Assembly (NCBI RefSeq): GCF_002205895.1
Contig: NZ_NJDE01000016.1
Coordinates: 1-64,000 of the forward strand
From: Saccharibacillus sp. O23
GTDB taxonomy: Bacteria > Bacillota > Bacilli > Paenibacillales > Paenibacillaceae
Direction: 5' to 3'
DNA: 64,000 nucleotides
This document shows positions 18,531-26,402 of this stretch, piece after piece; positions within the stretch are counted from its first letter, which is position 1, and every line of letters begins with the position of its first letter. The position numbers and the translations under genes were made by a program. The notes under the pieces were generated by a model. The model worked only from the letters and a program-made list of their open reading frames with translations, was not told the origin of the DNA and made no database searches.

Positions 18531-18803
18531 TTAATGAGGAGCGCATCCGTGCTGAAACAGGCCGCACATATATTCCAACGCTTCGAGTTCGTCTTGTCCT
18601 CTCGCGCTGATCCGCACTTTGCTGCCGCTATGGATCGGAAGCAGCATCATGCCGAGCAGGCTTTTGACGTCTACGATCCGCTGGTTGTCTTCGTCGCCGA
18701 AAGTCAATTTGATCTCCGAAGCGAACTGAGAAGCTTGCGATGAGATGCGGAGCAGTTCGTCGCGATTGAAGTCTCCTTCGATCATGAATTCGTGCACTCT
18801 CAT
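18531..18803 (-). CDS. HPr/Crh-family protein lacking the phospho-histidine
   Basis: The 90-residue protein aligns over its length with HPr. The regulatory serine region VDVKSLLGMMLL (Ser48, equal to Ser46 of B. subtilis HPr) and the C-terminal helix are kept. The active-site segment normally reading GIHARPA is replaced by FNRDELL, so His15 aligns with Asn13 and Arg17 with Asp15. It therefore should not carry phosphate in the sugar phosphotransferase chain. Like Crh (Gln15 in B. subtilis) it may act only through the serine, with HPr kinase and CcpA. This is an inference. Start ATG is preceded by AGAGGGGA. The upstream gap 18804-19100 shows nothing clear. Confidence 0.8.
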   Translation of the reverse strand: MRVHEFMIEGDFNRDELLRISSQASQFASEIKLTFGDEDNQRIVDVKSLLGMMLLPIHSGSKVRISARGQDELEALEYMCGLFQHGCAPH

Positions 18804-19100
18804 AAGGTGTGTCCCCTCTTTTCCGTATTAACCTGATAACGCTTCCATATCTTAGGAAAAACGGCATCCGGCATTCCGCGCCGCCGCCGTCTCTCTTGCT
18901 CTATATATCGGATTTCCGGACCGAAAAATTAGCGCGGCCTCGGCAGAAATCTTGCTCGCCGAAAGCGAAAATCCGATACGGCTTGTCTTCGTCCTGCCGG
19001 ATTTATGTTGATCCGCAGGTCCGATGTACTGAATGTTTATCCACTTTATTCAAGCTTGAAACCGTCCGGACCCGTCAATCGGAAACGCGGCGCGTACGCT

Positions 19101-19976
19101 TTAACCGCCTTCTTGGTTCGTTTCGTCATCCGGCGAATTCGCGGTCCCCAAAACAACCGCTTCATCCCAAGTCACGGTCGCTCCGTCGCTGTCCCGGAAA
19201 TCGAGTCGCAGAGTTCCCGAACGCCCTCTCTGCTGCTCGGTATATCGATAACCGATCCGTTGGCCGTCTTGATCGATGAAGAACCCTTTCGAACCGGCCT
19301 GACCGGCGAGAACGGCATCATGATACGTGCTGGTGACGCGCTCGGATTCTGCCGAGGAAGACGGCGAACCGCTCCCCGTTTGCTCCTGCACGGAAGTTCC
19401 GTTCGCCGCGGCGGAACCGGAGATCGGCTGTCCCGCCTGCGAAGACACATCGGTCCGATTGGACGGATCTTCGACTGCGGGCTCCCACGACAAGCTCACC
19501 AAAGAATACCCCTGCGGCAGCAGCTGCAATTCGACGGTGACCATCGACTGCGAATCATCGCGATTGATCGTCGCTTCGATCTCGAGTTTGTCTTTGGCGG
19601 CGGACGCTTTAGCGCCTTTTTCTCCGGAGCCGGCGGTATCGTCTGCTTGCGCATCGCTTCGGTCCTTCGAATCCGGCTCGCCTTTTTGCTCCGTCCGCGT
19701 TTCGTTGTCCGAATCCGTTTCTTTTTCCGGCGTCACGGCGCTTTCTTCCGGATCGGCGCTGTTTGCCGGCGAGTTCTCCTCTTGCAAGTTCGTTTCGGCC
19801 GATCGGCTCGCGGTCTTCTCCATTTCGTCCGCCTGCGGTCCGAAACGCACACACCCGCCGAGCAGCAGCAAAGAAGCCAGAAGCGCGGCTGCCGCTATCG
19901 GCTTGAATCCGATTTTGCGCGCCGACTCCGGCAATATTGCCGTACCGCGATCGAACCGGTTTGTTTTTGTTCGCAT
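19101..19976 (-). CDS. Putative lipoprotein with Glu/Asp/Ser-rich linker
   Basis: The 291-residue protein has a basic N terminus, a hydrophobic helix (27-40) and a lipobox ending LGGC (Cys42). A long low-complexity acidic linker (about 45-130) follows, then a C-terminal region with beta-strand character (LEIEATINRDDSQSMVTVELQLLP and GRSGTLRLDFRDSDG). I do not recognise the family. The ATG at 19976 with AGAGGGAG five bases upstream is preferred to one at 20012. It lies just downstream of the MocR regulator on the same strand with a 46-base gap, so they may be co-transcribed. Likely surface exposed; function unknown. Confidence 0.7.
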   Translation of the reverse strand: MRTKTNRFDRGTAILPESARKIGFKPIAAAALLASLLLLGGCVRFGPQADEMEKTASRSAETNLQEENSPANSADPEESAVTPEKETDSDNETRTEQKGEPDSKDRSDAQADDTAGSGEKGAKASAAKDKLEIEATINRDDSQSMVTVELQLLPQGYSLVSLSWEPAVEDPSNRTDVSSQAGQPISGSAAANGTSVQEQTGSGSPSSSAESERVTSTYHDAVLAGQAGSKGFFIDQDGQRIGYRYTEQQRGRSGTLRLDFRDSDGATVTWDEAVVLGTANSPDDETNQEGG

Positions 19977-20022
19977 ATCGCTCCCTCTCTTTCCTTTCCT
20001 TGTATGTCGCATAAGTATCGCT

Positions 20023-21483
20023 CTATCCGCGCAGCTTCGCCAATCGTTCGGTTACCGCTTCGCCGATCACACGAATTCCTTCTTCGATCTTCTCTTCCGG
20101 CACGCGCGAGAATCCGATCCGGAGCGTATTGCGTCCCCGGCCGTCCGTGAAGAAAATGTCGCCCGGCGTGAACACGACTCCGCGAGCGTGACAGTCCGAC
20201 AGCACGGCTCTGGCATCGAGGCGCTCGTCCAACTCCACGAATACGTGCAGTCCGCCTTCGCCGCTCATCGCGCGCATCGGAATATGTTCGCGGCAGCTTC
20301 GCACGGCCGATTCGTATTTGCGTTTGTATTCGGCTCGCGCCCTTTTCATATACCGTTCGAAATTGCCGTTGTGCAGATATTGGAAGAGCAGCGCTTGATC
20401 GAGCGTCGACGTATGAATGGTTCGCGCCCGCTTAAGGCTCTCCAGATAACCGATCAGCTCGCGGTCCGCCACGATCCAGCCTACCCGAATGCCGGGGAAC
20501 AAGATCTTAGAGAAACTGCCGATATACGCGACCGAATTGCCGGTGCCCGCGCAGGCGATAAGCGGAGCCGCGTGCGCGCCGGAATAACGCAGCTCTTCGT
20601 TGAAGCCGTCTTCGACGACCGGGACTTCGCGTTCGCCGAGCAGGCGCAGCAGTTCCATCCTTTTCTCGGGCGACGTCACGATTCCTGTAGGGTTGTGGTA
20701 AGAAGGCGTCAGATAAGCCAGGTCGAATCCGCCTTCGTCCAGCGTTCGCCGCAGCTCGTCCATATGGATGCCGTCGTGTTCCATCTTTACGCCGACTGGC
20801 TCGAACCCGTGCAGTTTCATCATCTTGATCGCCGTCTGGTGGGTCGGATTCTCGCACAGAATACGCCCGCTGCGCCGTCCGATCGCCGTCAGCACCAGAT
20901 CGAAGCCTTCGGTGAATCCGTTGGTGATCAGAATGTCTTTGCCTTCCGTTTCTACGCCTTTGCCGCGCATATAATTCATCAGATACTGCATCAGCGGCCG
21001 GTATCCCTGCGCGTAGCCGTAATTCAGCAGCACTTCGCCTTCGAGCGACATCCGGTCCAGAAAAGCGCGTTTGAATCCGTTCACGTCGAACAACTTCTCG
21101 TCGGGCGCGATGCTGGTGAACGCGATCATGCCTTTTTCCCATTTGATGCCGTGCTTCATCAGATCCATCTCTTCCGACAGAAAAGCTTGAGGACTGAGTC
21201 TTTGTCTCCAGTCGATCGCTCCCGGCGGTTCTTCCAGATGCACGGCCGCGCGGGACACGAAATTGCCTCGGCCTTTGACCGCTTCGATCCACCCCGTGCG
21301 TTCGAGCGCTTCGTACGCGCTGATCACGGTCGTGCGGCTGACGCCGAGCAGTCCGGCCAATTCGCGCGTGGAAGGCAGTTTATGGTGAAGAGGCATCAGC
21401 CCCTGCGTAATCAACGTCTCGATATACGTCTTCAATTGCATGTAAGCCGGGCTGTCGCCCTCCGCTCTGAAATCGTTAAACAT
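20023..21483 (-). CDS. MocR/PdxR-family transcriptional regulator (GntR HTH plus aminotransferase-like domain)
   Basis: The 486-residue regulator has an N-terminal GntR winged helix (about 10-80; LPSTRELAGLLGVSRTTVISAYEAL) and a fold-type I aminotransferase-like domain (about 115-480). The PLP-binding lysine is Lys326 in IGSFSKILFP, and the Asn in HNPTG is kept. MocR proteins bind PLP or a PLP-amino acid adduct and control nearby genes such as pdx, gab or transporters. Here it is divergent from an MFS exporter, its most likely target. The gap of about 200 bases holds no clear operator that I can name. Confidence 0.93.
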   Translation of the reverse strand: MFNDFRAEGDSPAYMQLKTYIETLITQGLMPLHHKLPSTRELAGLLGVSRTTVISAYEALERTGWIEAVKGRGNFVSRAAVHLEEPPGAIDWRQRLSPQAFLSEEMDLMKHGIKWEKGMIAFTSIAPDEKLFDVNGFKRAFLDRMSLEGEVLLNYGYAQGYRPLMQYLMNYMRGKGVETEGKDILITNGFTEGFDLVLTAIGRRSGRILCENPTHQTAIKMMKLHGFEPVGVKMEHDGIHMDELRRTLDEGGFDLAYLTPSYHNPTGIVTSPEKRMELLRLLGEREVPVVEDGFNEELRYSGAHAAPLIACAGTGNSVAYIGSFSKILFPGIRVGWIVADRELIGYLESLKRARTIHTSTLDQALLFQYLHNGNFERYMKRARAEYKRKYESAVRSCREHIPMRAMSGEGGLHVFVELDERLDARAVLSDCHARGVVFTPGDIFFTDGRGRNTLRIGFSRVPEEKIEEGIRVIGEAVTERLAKLRG

Positions 21484-21685
21484 TCGCTCAGCTCCTTACC
21501 CTCTATCATTCCATATCCGGGCGTCAAAAGAAAGAACCGCGGGTAGGCAGGTTTGCGCGAGCGGTGGGCGGCTTCGCCCCTGCGCGTCGTCGGATCGATA
21601 TCCGGGTCGAAATCGAACACAAGAAAAACAAAACTCTGCGTTAAGCTCTAAATCTACACTCGTCACGCAAAAGGAGAATCGAAAC

Positions 21686-21763
21686 ATGTTAGATCTTTGT
21701 CGGAGCCGGCAAGCGTTTGCGGATCCGGAGCGCTTTTCGGCGAAAAAGAGGAGCCCGTCATGA
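21686..21763 (+). CDS. 25-codon leader ORF coupled to the MFS exporter gene
   Basis: An AAAGGAGAA site, 7 bases of spacing and an ATG at 21686 open a 25-codon frame (MLDLCRSRQAF... ending SPS). Its TGA stop (21761-21763) overlaps the ATG of the exporter (ATGA). The site is at least as good as that of the exporter itself. This arrangement is typical of leader peptides that couple or attenuate translation of resistance genes. Whether the peptide has a function or merely delivers ribosomes is not known. Confidence 0.5.
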   Translation: MLDLCRSRQAFADPERFSAKKRSPS

Positions 21764-22986
21764 ATCTGCTCCTGCGCAACCGCGTATTTCTGATCGTCGC
21801 CGGGGCCGACCTGCTTCAGCAGATCGGCATCTGGATTCGCAATATGGCGCTCTTGTTCTACGTTATGGAACAAAGCGGCAACAATCCCGTCGCGGTGTCT
21901 TTGCTGACTACGCTCGAATATCTGCCGATCTTCTTGTTCTCGCTGATCGGCGGAACGTTCGCCGACCGCTGGAATCCCAAGAAAACGGTCATCGCAGGCG
22001 ACGCGCTCAGCGCGGTCTCGATCCTGCTGATTCTGCTCTTGGTCATGGCCGGACTGTGGCAGGCCGTGTTCGTCGCCACCGTCGTATCCGCCATCGTCAG
22101 CCAGTTCTCGCAGCCTTCGTCTTCGGTGCTGTTCCGGCGGCATGTTCCCGAAGAACAGGTAGGAACGGCGGTCGGCCTTACGCAGAGCTTGATGGCGATC
22201 TTCACCATTCTCGGCCCGGTTCTCGGAACGTTCATCTATACTCGTCTAGGATTGGACGCTTCTCTGATCGCCTTGATCATCGTCTTCTTGAGCGCGGCGG
22301 GAATCCAACTGCTGCTGCCCGACTCGAAAAGAGAAACCAGAGAAGAAGCCGCTTCGCCGTGGACGGATCTGAAAGACGGCATTCGTTATGTCAAAGAGCG
22401 TTCGAATCTGAAACTGACGGCGGTTCTGTTCCTGCTTAGCGGTTTGTCGATCGGATTGACGCAGCCGCTCGACGTCTTCTTGGCGCTCGAACGTTTGGGT
22501 CTGCCCAAAGAAGGCGTGCAATGGCTGACGGCTTCCGAAGGCGTCGGCATGTTGGTAGGCGGACTTCTGGCGGCCGTGGGATCGGCATGGGTAGGCCGCC
22601 ATCGACGCAGCGTTATGACCGGCATCATGATGATCTGGTCGATCTTGACCTTTGTCGAGGTCTTGTCGATCTGGCCGCTGTTGACTTCGGGAACGCGTGT
22701 GTTGTCCGGATTATGCGGAGCGTTTTTCGAAGTGATTTTTACCGCGTTCATGATCCGAGAAGTGCGGCAGGATTATGTCGGACGGGTCAACGGCTTGATG
22801 ATTCCGATCATGATGGCCGGCATGCTGCTGGGAACGGGCGTTTCCGGTCTGCTGATGAACGTCTCTTCTCTATTTGTCGTATACGGCTTATCGTCGCTGC
22901 TCACTTTAACCTGCTGTTTATTCACGTTAAAAATGAAAATGGACGGCCCTACTTATCTTGATAAAAAGGAAGAAATCTCCCAATGA
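21760..22986 (+). CDS. MFS transporter, probable efflux
   Basis: The 408-residue membrane protein has about 12 hydrophobic helices. It carries the MFS motif A region GGTFADRWNPKKTVIAGD after helix 2 and resembles the MefA/LmrP-like antiporter group (NRVFLIVAGADLLQQIG at the start). It likely exports drugs or other small hydrophobic compounds. The start ATG (21760) has AAAGAGGAG seven bases upstream and overlaps the stop of a leader ORF. The next gene, psiE, starts inside its stop codon. The divergent MocR regulator may control it. Confidence 0.85.
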   Translation: MNLLLRNRVFLIVAGADLLQQIGIWIRNMALLFYVMEQSGNNPVAVSLLTTLEYLPIFLFSLIGGTFADRWNPKKTVIAGDALSAVSILLILLLVMAGLWQAVFVATVVSAIVSQFSQPSSSVLFRRHVPEEQVGTAVGLTQSLMAIFTILGPVLGTFIYTRLGLDASLIALIIVFLSAAGIQLLLPDSKRETREEAASPWTDLKDGIRYVKERSNLKLTAVLFLLSGLSIGLTQPLDVFLALERLGLPKEGVQWLTASEGVGMLVGGLLAAVGSAWVGRHRRSVMTGIMMIWSILTFVEVLSIWPLLTSGTRVLSGLCGAFFEVIFTAFMIREVRQDYVGRVNGLMIPIMMAGMLLGTGVSGLLMNVSSLFVVYGLSSLLTLTCCLFTLKMKMDGPTYLDKKEEISQ

Positions 22987-23408
22987 AATTAATCAACGTA
23001 CTCCGCTGGTTTCATACACAAAAGTTACCCGAACTGCTGCAAATGATCTTGAATGTCTGTTTATTCGTGATGGCTCTCGTGCTCAGCGTCTTTCTGATCG
23101 GAGAAACTTGGTTTATCGTCAACCAAGCGTTCTTCTCGTCGGAATCGGTGAGCAGCTATTTTAGTTTGGCGGACGAACTTCTGGTTTTCTTTTTGTATTT
23201 CGAATTCATCGCTCTGATCGTGAAGTACTTCAAATCGAATTTCCATTTCCCGCTGCATTATTTCATCTATATCGGGATTACGGCGATCATCCGTTTGATT
23301 ATCGTCGACCACGACGATGCGGTGCATACGTTCTGGTGGACGCTGGCGATTCTGGTTCTGGTGGGGGCGCTGTTTATCGTGGGGCGGACACAGGATAAGC
23401 AGGAGTAA
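22983..23408 (+). CDS. psiE: PsiE-family membrane protein
   Basis: The 141-residue protein has four hydrophobic helices and the PsiE family look: an ELLVFFLYFEFIALIVKYF helix, then FHFPLHYFIYIGITAIIRLIIVDHDDA. In E. coli psiE is induced by phosphate starvation and by cAMP; its biochemical role is unknown. The start overlaps the exporter's stop (ATGA), with an AAGGAAG site inside the exporter, so the two are translationally coupled. A terminator follows. Confidence 0.88.
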   Translation: MKLINVLRWFHTQKLPELLQMILNVCLFVMALVLSVFLIGETWFIVNQAFFSSESVSSYFSLADELLVFFLYFEFIALIVKYFKSNFHFPLHYFIYIGITAIIRLIIVDHDDAVHTFWWTLAILVLVGALFIVGRTQDKQE

Positions 23409-23427
23409 GGGTTTAAAAGAATAAAAG

Positions 23428-23462
23428 CAAAAGGGACGACCTCGGTGGTCGTCCCTTCTTTG
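23428..23462 (+). terminator. Terminator of the MFS-psiE operon
   Basis: AAGGGACGACC pairs with GGTCGTCCCTT around a 4-base loop, followed by a T-rich stretch, about 20 bases after the psiE stop. Confidence 0.85.
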
Positions 23463-23497
23463 GTTTTTCCGCATCGATTCGGATCAACGTTCGGTAT

Positions 23498-23691
23498 CTA
23501 ACGGATCGAGGTGACGCTTAGCGAGCATTCAAAGCAGTTTTGAAATTCTAACGGAACGAGATGACGCTTAGAGTGAAAAAAGGCAGGTTTTTGGCCTAAA
23601 AAGAGGCGAATCGGACGGCTAAGAGATCTACGATCCGTTAGAATCTCGAAAAGGGTTATTTTGCGGTTCTAAGGAATCTACGATCCGTTAG
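23498..23691. repeat. Four ~24-bp repeats in two inverted pairs, 50-bp spacing
   Basis: Two direct units (23498-23521 and 23548-23571) read CTAACGGANCGAG(G/A)TGACGCTTAG. Two inverted units (23619-23641, 23669-23691) read, on the minus strand, CTAACGGATCGTAGATnnCTTAG. Starts are 50 bases apart inside each pair and 71 bases between pairs. The pairs can fold on each other. No coding sequence overlaps them. The remaining stretch 23692-23780 shows nothing. Confidence 0.7.
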
Positions 23692-23780
23692 CGAAGCCGC
23701 TTCGTGATCCTGCGGAAACGCACGGCTCTCGGAGTCGACTCGCTTCTAGCTGCGTTGGAACTTTCTCGATATATTACTGC

Positions 23781-23812
23781 GTTTCAATCCACGCTCCCGC
23801 ACGGGGAGCGAC
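23781..23812. CRISPR. Solitary type I-C-like CRISPR repeat (no array)
   Basis: The 32-bp sequence begins GTTTCAATCCACGCTCCC and ends GGGGAGCGAC. Read on the other strand it starts GTCGCTCCCC and ends GTGGATTGAAAC, the form and length of type I-C repeats, with the inner palindrome GCTCCCGCACGGGGAGC. There is only one copy. The best later match (23857-23890) is too degenerate and wrongly spaced. No cas gene is in the window. It may be a relic of a lost array or a mobilised single repeat. Confidence 0.65.
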
Positions 23813-23880
23813 CAAAATCAGCCTAACGAAAACCGGACAAAAACACAACCGAAATCGTTCAATCCCAATCGCGGCGCGGG

Positions 23881-23924
23881 GTGCGAACCTCCCGCAGATT
23901 TCATGGGAGCTTGGGGTTCGCACT
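23881..23924. other. Long hairpin downstream of the sensor kinase gene
   Basis: GTGCGAACC pairs with GGTTCGCAC, with TCCC/GGGA inside. TTTT follows on the plus strand only. It lies 14 bases beyond the stop of the minus-strand kinase gene. It may act as transcript end or stabiliser rather than a standard terminator. Confidence 0.45.
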
Positions 23925-23937
23925 TTTCGCGTACCCT

Positions 23938-25725
23938 TCAATCGGGAAAAGCGACCTCGAACGTCACGCCGCCTTGCTCGTTACGGGCTTCGTATTCGCA
24001 GTCGTGAAGTTCCAAGATCCGTTTGACGATTGCAAGGCCCAAGCCGGTGCCGCCGCTTTCCCGATCGCGGGCGGCTTCCGCGCGGAAGAATCGTTCCCAG
24101 ATTCGGCTCAGATACGCTTCGGGAATCCCCGCGCCGGCATTATGCACGCTGTAGACGCAGCGGCCGCCTTCTTCGCAGACATCGATCTCGATCGTGCTGC
24201 CCGGTTCGGCGTGGCGGATCGCGTTGGTCAGCAGATTCAGCACCACCTGTTCGATCTTGCCGACGTCCACGATCACGGTTCGTTCGTTCTGACGGACGAT
24301 GCGCGCGGCCAATCCTTTTTCCCGCATGCGATAGACCAGTTTCTGAAGCGCTTGCTCCGTCAATTCGCTGAGCAGCACCGGCGACTTGTACAGCTTGACG
24401 GCCGGCGAATCCAGACGCAGCAGCTCCAGCATGTCTTGAACGAGACGTTCCATCTTCTCGCTCTCTTCCAAGATCACGCCGATATAATGATCCTGCCTAC
24501 CTGCTCCGATGCCGTCCCTCATGCCTTCGGCAAATCCGCGCACGATGCTGATCGGCGTCTTGAGTTCGTGCGAAGCATTGGCGAAAAAGTCTTTCTGAAG
24601 CTGTTCCAGCTGCTTCTTCTCTTCGATCTCCCGCGTCAGCCGCGCGTTCGTGTCGCTTAACTCTTCCAACGTCGCGCCGAGCTTGCTCGACAGTTCGAAC
24701 AAGGTATTGGACAGATTGCCCAATTCGTCGCTGCGATGCGGCGGCTGTTCGCCGGCAAAGTCCAGATTCTTCATATTCTCCGCGCGTTCGTTCAACCGAA
24801 GCAGGGGACGGGTCACGATCCGCGAATAGAAGATGGACAGCAGGACGATCAGGATCAGCCCGCCGGCTCCGAGGTACGCGTAGAAAACGCGCAAAGCGCT
24901 GTTCGTTTCTTTGATCTCCTGAAGCGAAGTGACCAGAATCAGCAGTTTGATCTCGCCGTCTGCGCCGCGCACGGGTTGGATGCGGATTCCGCTGCGGTTG
25001 CCGCTGAACGAATCGATCCATTTCAGCTCGACCGGCTTCATCTGCTCGAGCGTCTCCCTGTAAGAATCGGACAACGGGAAAAATTCGTCGAGCACCAGAT
25101 ACAGCAGTCCCATGCGGCGGCTCAGCTTGCTGGTATCGGGAAGCTGCTTGGTCAGCAGCGTTCCCGTGATCGCCTGCGCTTCGTTCTGAGCGCCTCGCTC
25201 CCCGGCTTCTCTGCCGCCTTCTGCCGCATCGGCCGCCCCGAGGTAGAACGCATAAAACGTTTTGGCGTCGCCGCCTTCTCCGAATTCGCCGTACAACCGA
25301 ACCGACTCGCCGGCCGACAATTTGAGCCGTTCCAGTTCGCTGCGGTAAGCCACCACCAGATAAAACAAAGAGACGTCGAGCACCTGCCCGTCCGAACGGA
25401 CGACTTGAATCCGAAACGGATCGTTGGCCATGTTGTTGCCGTCGAAATCGGTCAGCGCCGCGTTCACGTCATCCCGGCGAAGACGAGTCAAAAACGAAGA
25501 GTCTCCCTGCTCGAAACGCGCCGGATCTTCTTCGTACCAAGCGGCCAGCTCTTCGGCTCCCCGCTCCAACTTCGTCATTTTCCGATGTTCGTAAAATTGA
25601 GGAAAGACCAGAATCTGACCCGCCAACACGATCGCGTAAAACAACATGAAGATCGCGGCGGTGACCAGAAACAGACGGGCGGTGATGCCGGTTCGCCGCC
25701 TCTTGCCGCCGCTTCGCTTGGTCAT
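23938..25725 (-). CDS. Sensor histidine kinase of two-component pair
   Basis: The 595-residue membrane kinase has helix 1 (14-40), an outside sensor of about 240 residues and helix 2 (283-304). A HAMP domain and HisKA domain follow, with the phospho-His in FFANASHELKTP (His386). The HATPase region includes the N box LTNAIRHA and the GTGLGLAIVK box near the end. Its start overlaps the last four bases of the response regulator gene (ATGA type), so the two are coupled. Sitting last in an operon with pssA, dedA and psd, it may sense membrane or cell-envelope state. That role is an inference from context. Confidence 0.92.
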   Translation of the reverse strand: MTKRSGGKRRRTGITARLFLVTAAIFMLFYAIVLAGQILVFPQFYEHRKMTKLERGAEELAAWYEEDPARFEQGDSSFLTRLRRDDVNAALTDFDGNNMANDPFRIQVVRSDGQVLDVSLFYLVVAYRSELERLKLSAGESVRLYGEFGEGGDAKTFYAFYLGAADAAEGGREAGERGAQNEAQAITGTLLTKQLPDTSKLSRRMGLLYLVLDEFFPLSDSYRETLEQMKPVELKWIDSFSGNRSGIRIQPVRGADGEIKLLILVTSLQEIKETNSALRVFYAYLGAGGLILIVLLSIFYSRIVTRPLLRLNERAENMKNLDFAGEQPPHRSDELGNLSNTLFELSSKLGATLEELSDTNARLTREIEEKKQLEQLQKDFFANASHELKTPISIVRGFAEGMRDGIGAGRQDHYIGVILEESEKMERLVQDMLELLRLDSPAVKLYKSPVLLSELTEQALQKLVYRMREKGLAARIVRQNERTVIVDVGKIEQVVLNLLTNAIRHAEPGSTIEIDVCEEGGRCVYSVHNAGAGIPEAYLSRIWERFFRAEAARDRESGGTGLGLAIVKRILELHDCEYEARNEQGGVTFEVAFPD

Positions 25726-26402
25726 GACGGTTCCTCATAGGCATAGCCGACGCCGAACACGGTACGGATGCAATCGGACGCAGGCCCCATCTTGCTCCGC
25801 AGCTTCTTGATATGCGTATCCACGACCCTGACGTCTCCTTCGTATTCCGTGCCCCAGACATAACCGAGAAGCGTATCCCGCGACAGCACGATCCCCCGGT
25901 TGCGCAGCAGCAATTGCAGAATCCCCAACTCTTTGGGAGTCAGATCGCAGATCTCGCCGCCGTGTTCTACCCGGCGATTCCGCACGTTCAACACGGCGCC
26001 GAATCCGAGCGGAATTTCTCCGGCCGATACGAGGCGTCCTTCGACCCGGCGCATCAGCACTTCCGCTTTGGACACCAGCACTTTCGGACTGAAAGGCTTG
26101 GTCATATAGTCGTCCGCTCCCAGCTCGTATCCTTCGATCTCCCGCTCGTCGCCGGATACCGCCGTCAAAATGATCACGGGCACATCCGATCGTCTGCGAA
26201 TCTTGCGGCACAGCTCCCATCCGTCCATCTCCGGCATCATCAGGTCGAGGATCACCAGATCCGGCGTCTCCGTCTCGAATACGTACAATCCTTCCGCGCC
26301 GTCCGCGGCTTGGCAGACCTGCCACTGCTGCGCGGCAAAATAATCCGCGATCAGCTCCCGGATTCGGCGTTCGTCTTCGACGACCAACACTTTTTTGGAC
26401 AT
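25722..26402 (-). CDS. OmpR/PhoB-family response regulator
   Basis: The 226-residue regulator has a receiver domain (1-120) with the acidic pair Glu9-Asp10, phospho-acceptor Asp53 in VILDLMMPEMDG, a Thr in ILTAVSG and Lys in MTKPFSP. A winged-helix DNA-binding domain follows (130-224; DLTPKELGILQLLLRN, DVRVVDTHIKKLRSK). AAGGAGGAG precedes the ATG at 26402. The first 52 bases overlap the end of psd in another frame. It should be phosphorylated by the kinase encoded next to it. Targets are unknown, but regulation of this phospholipid operon is an obvious possibility. Confidence 0.95.
   Translation of the reverse strand: MSKKVLVVEDERRIRELIADYFAAQQWQVCQAADGAEGLYVFETETPDLVILDLMMPEMDGWELCRKIRRRSDVPVIILTAVSGDEREIEGYELGADDYMTKPFSPKVLVSKAEVLMRRVEGRLVSAGEIPLGFGAVLNVRNRRVEHGGEICDLTPKELGILQLLLRNRGIVLSRDTLLGYVWGTEYEGDVRVVDTHIKKLRSKMGPASDCIRTVFGVGYAYEEPS

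Noticed and set aside
23857-23890. Possible second CRISPR repeat (TTCAATCCC...CGGGGTGCGA)
   Set aside because: It shares the ends with the repeat at 23781 but has many mismatches and a 76-bp step instead of about 66. Part of it belongs to the hairpin at 23881-23924.
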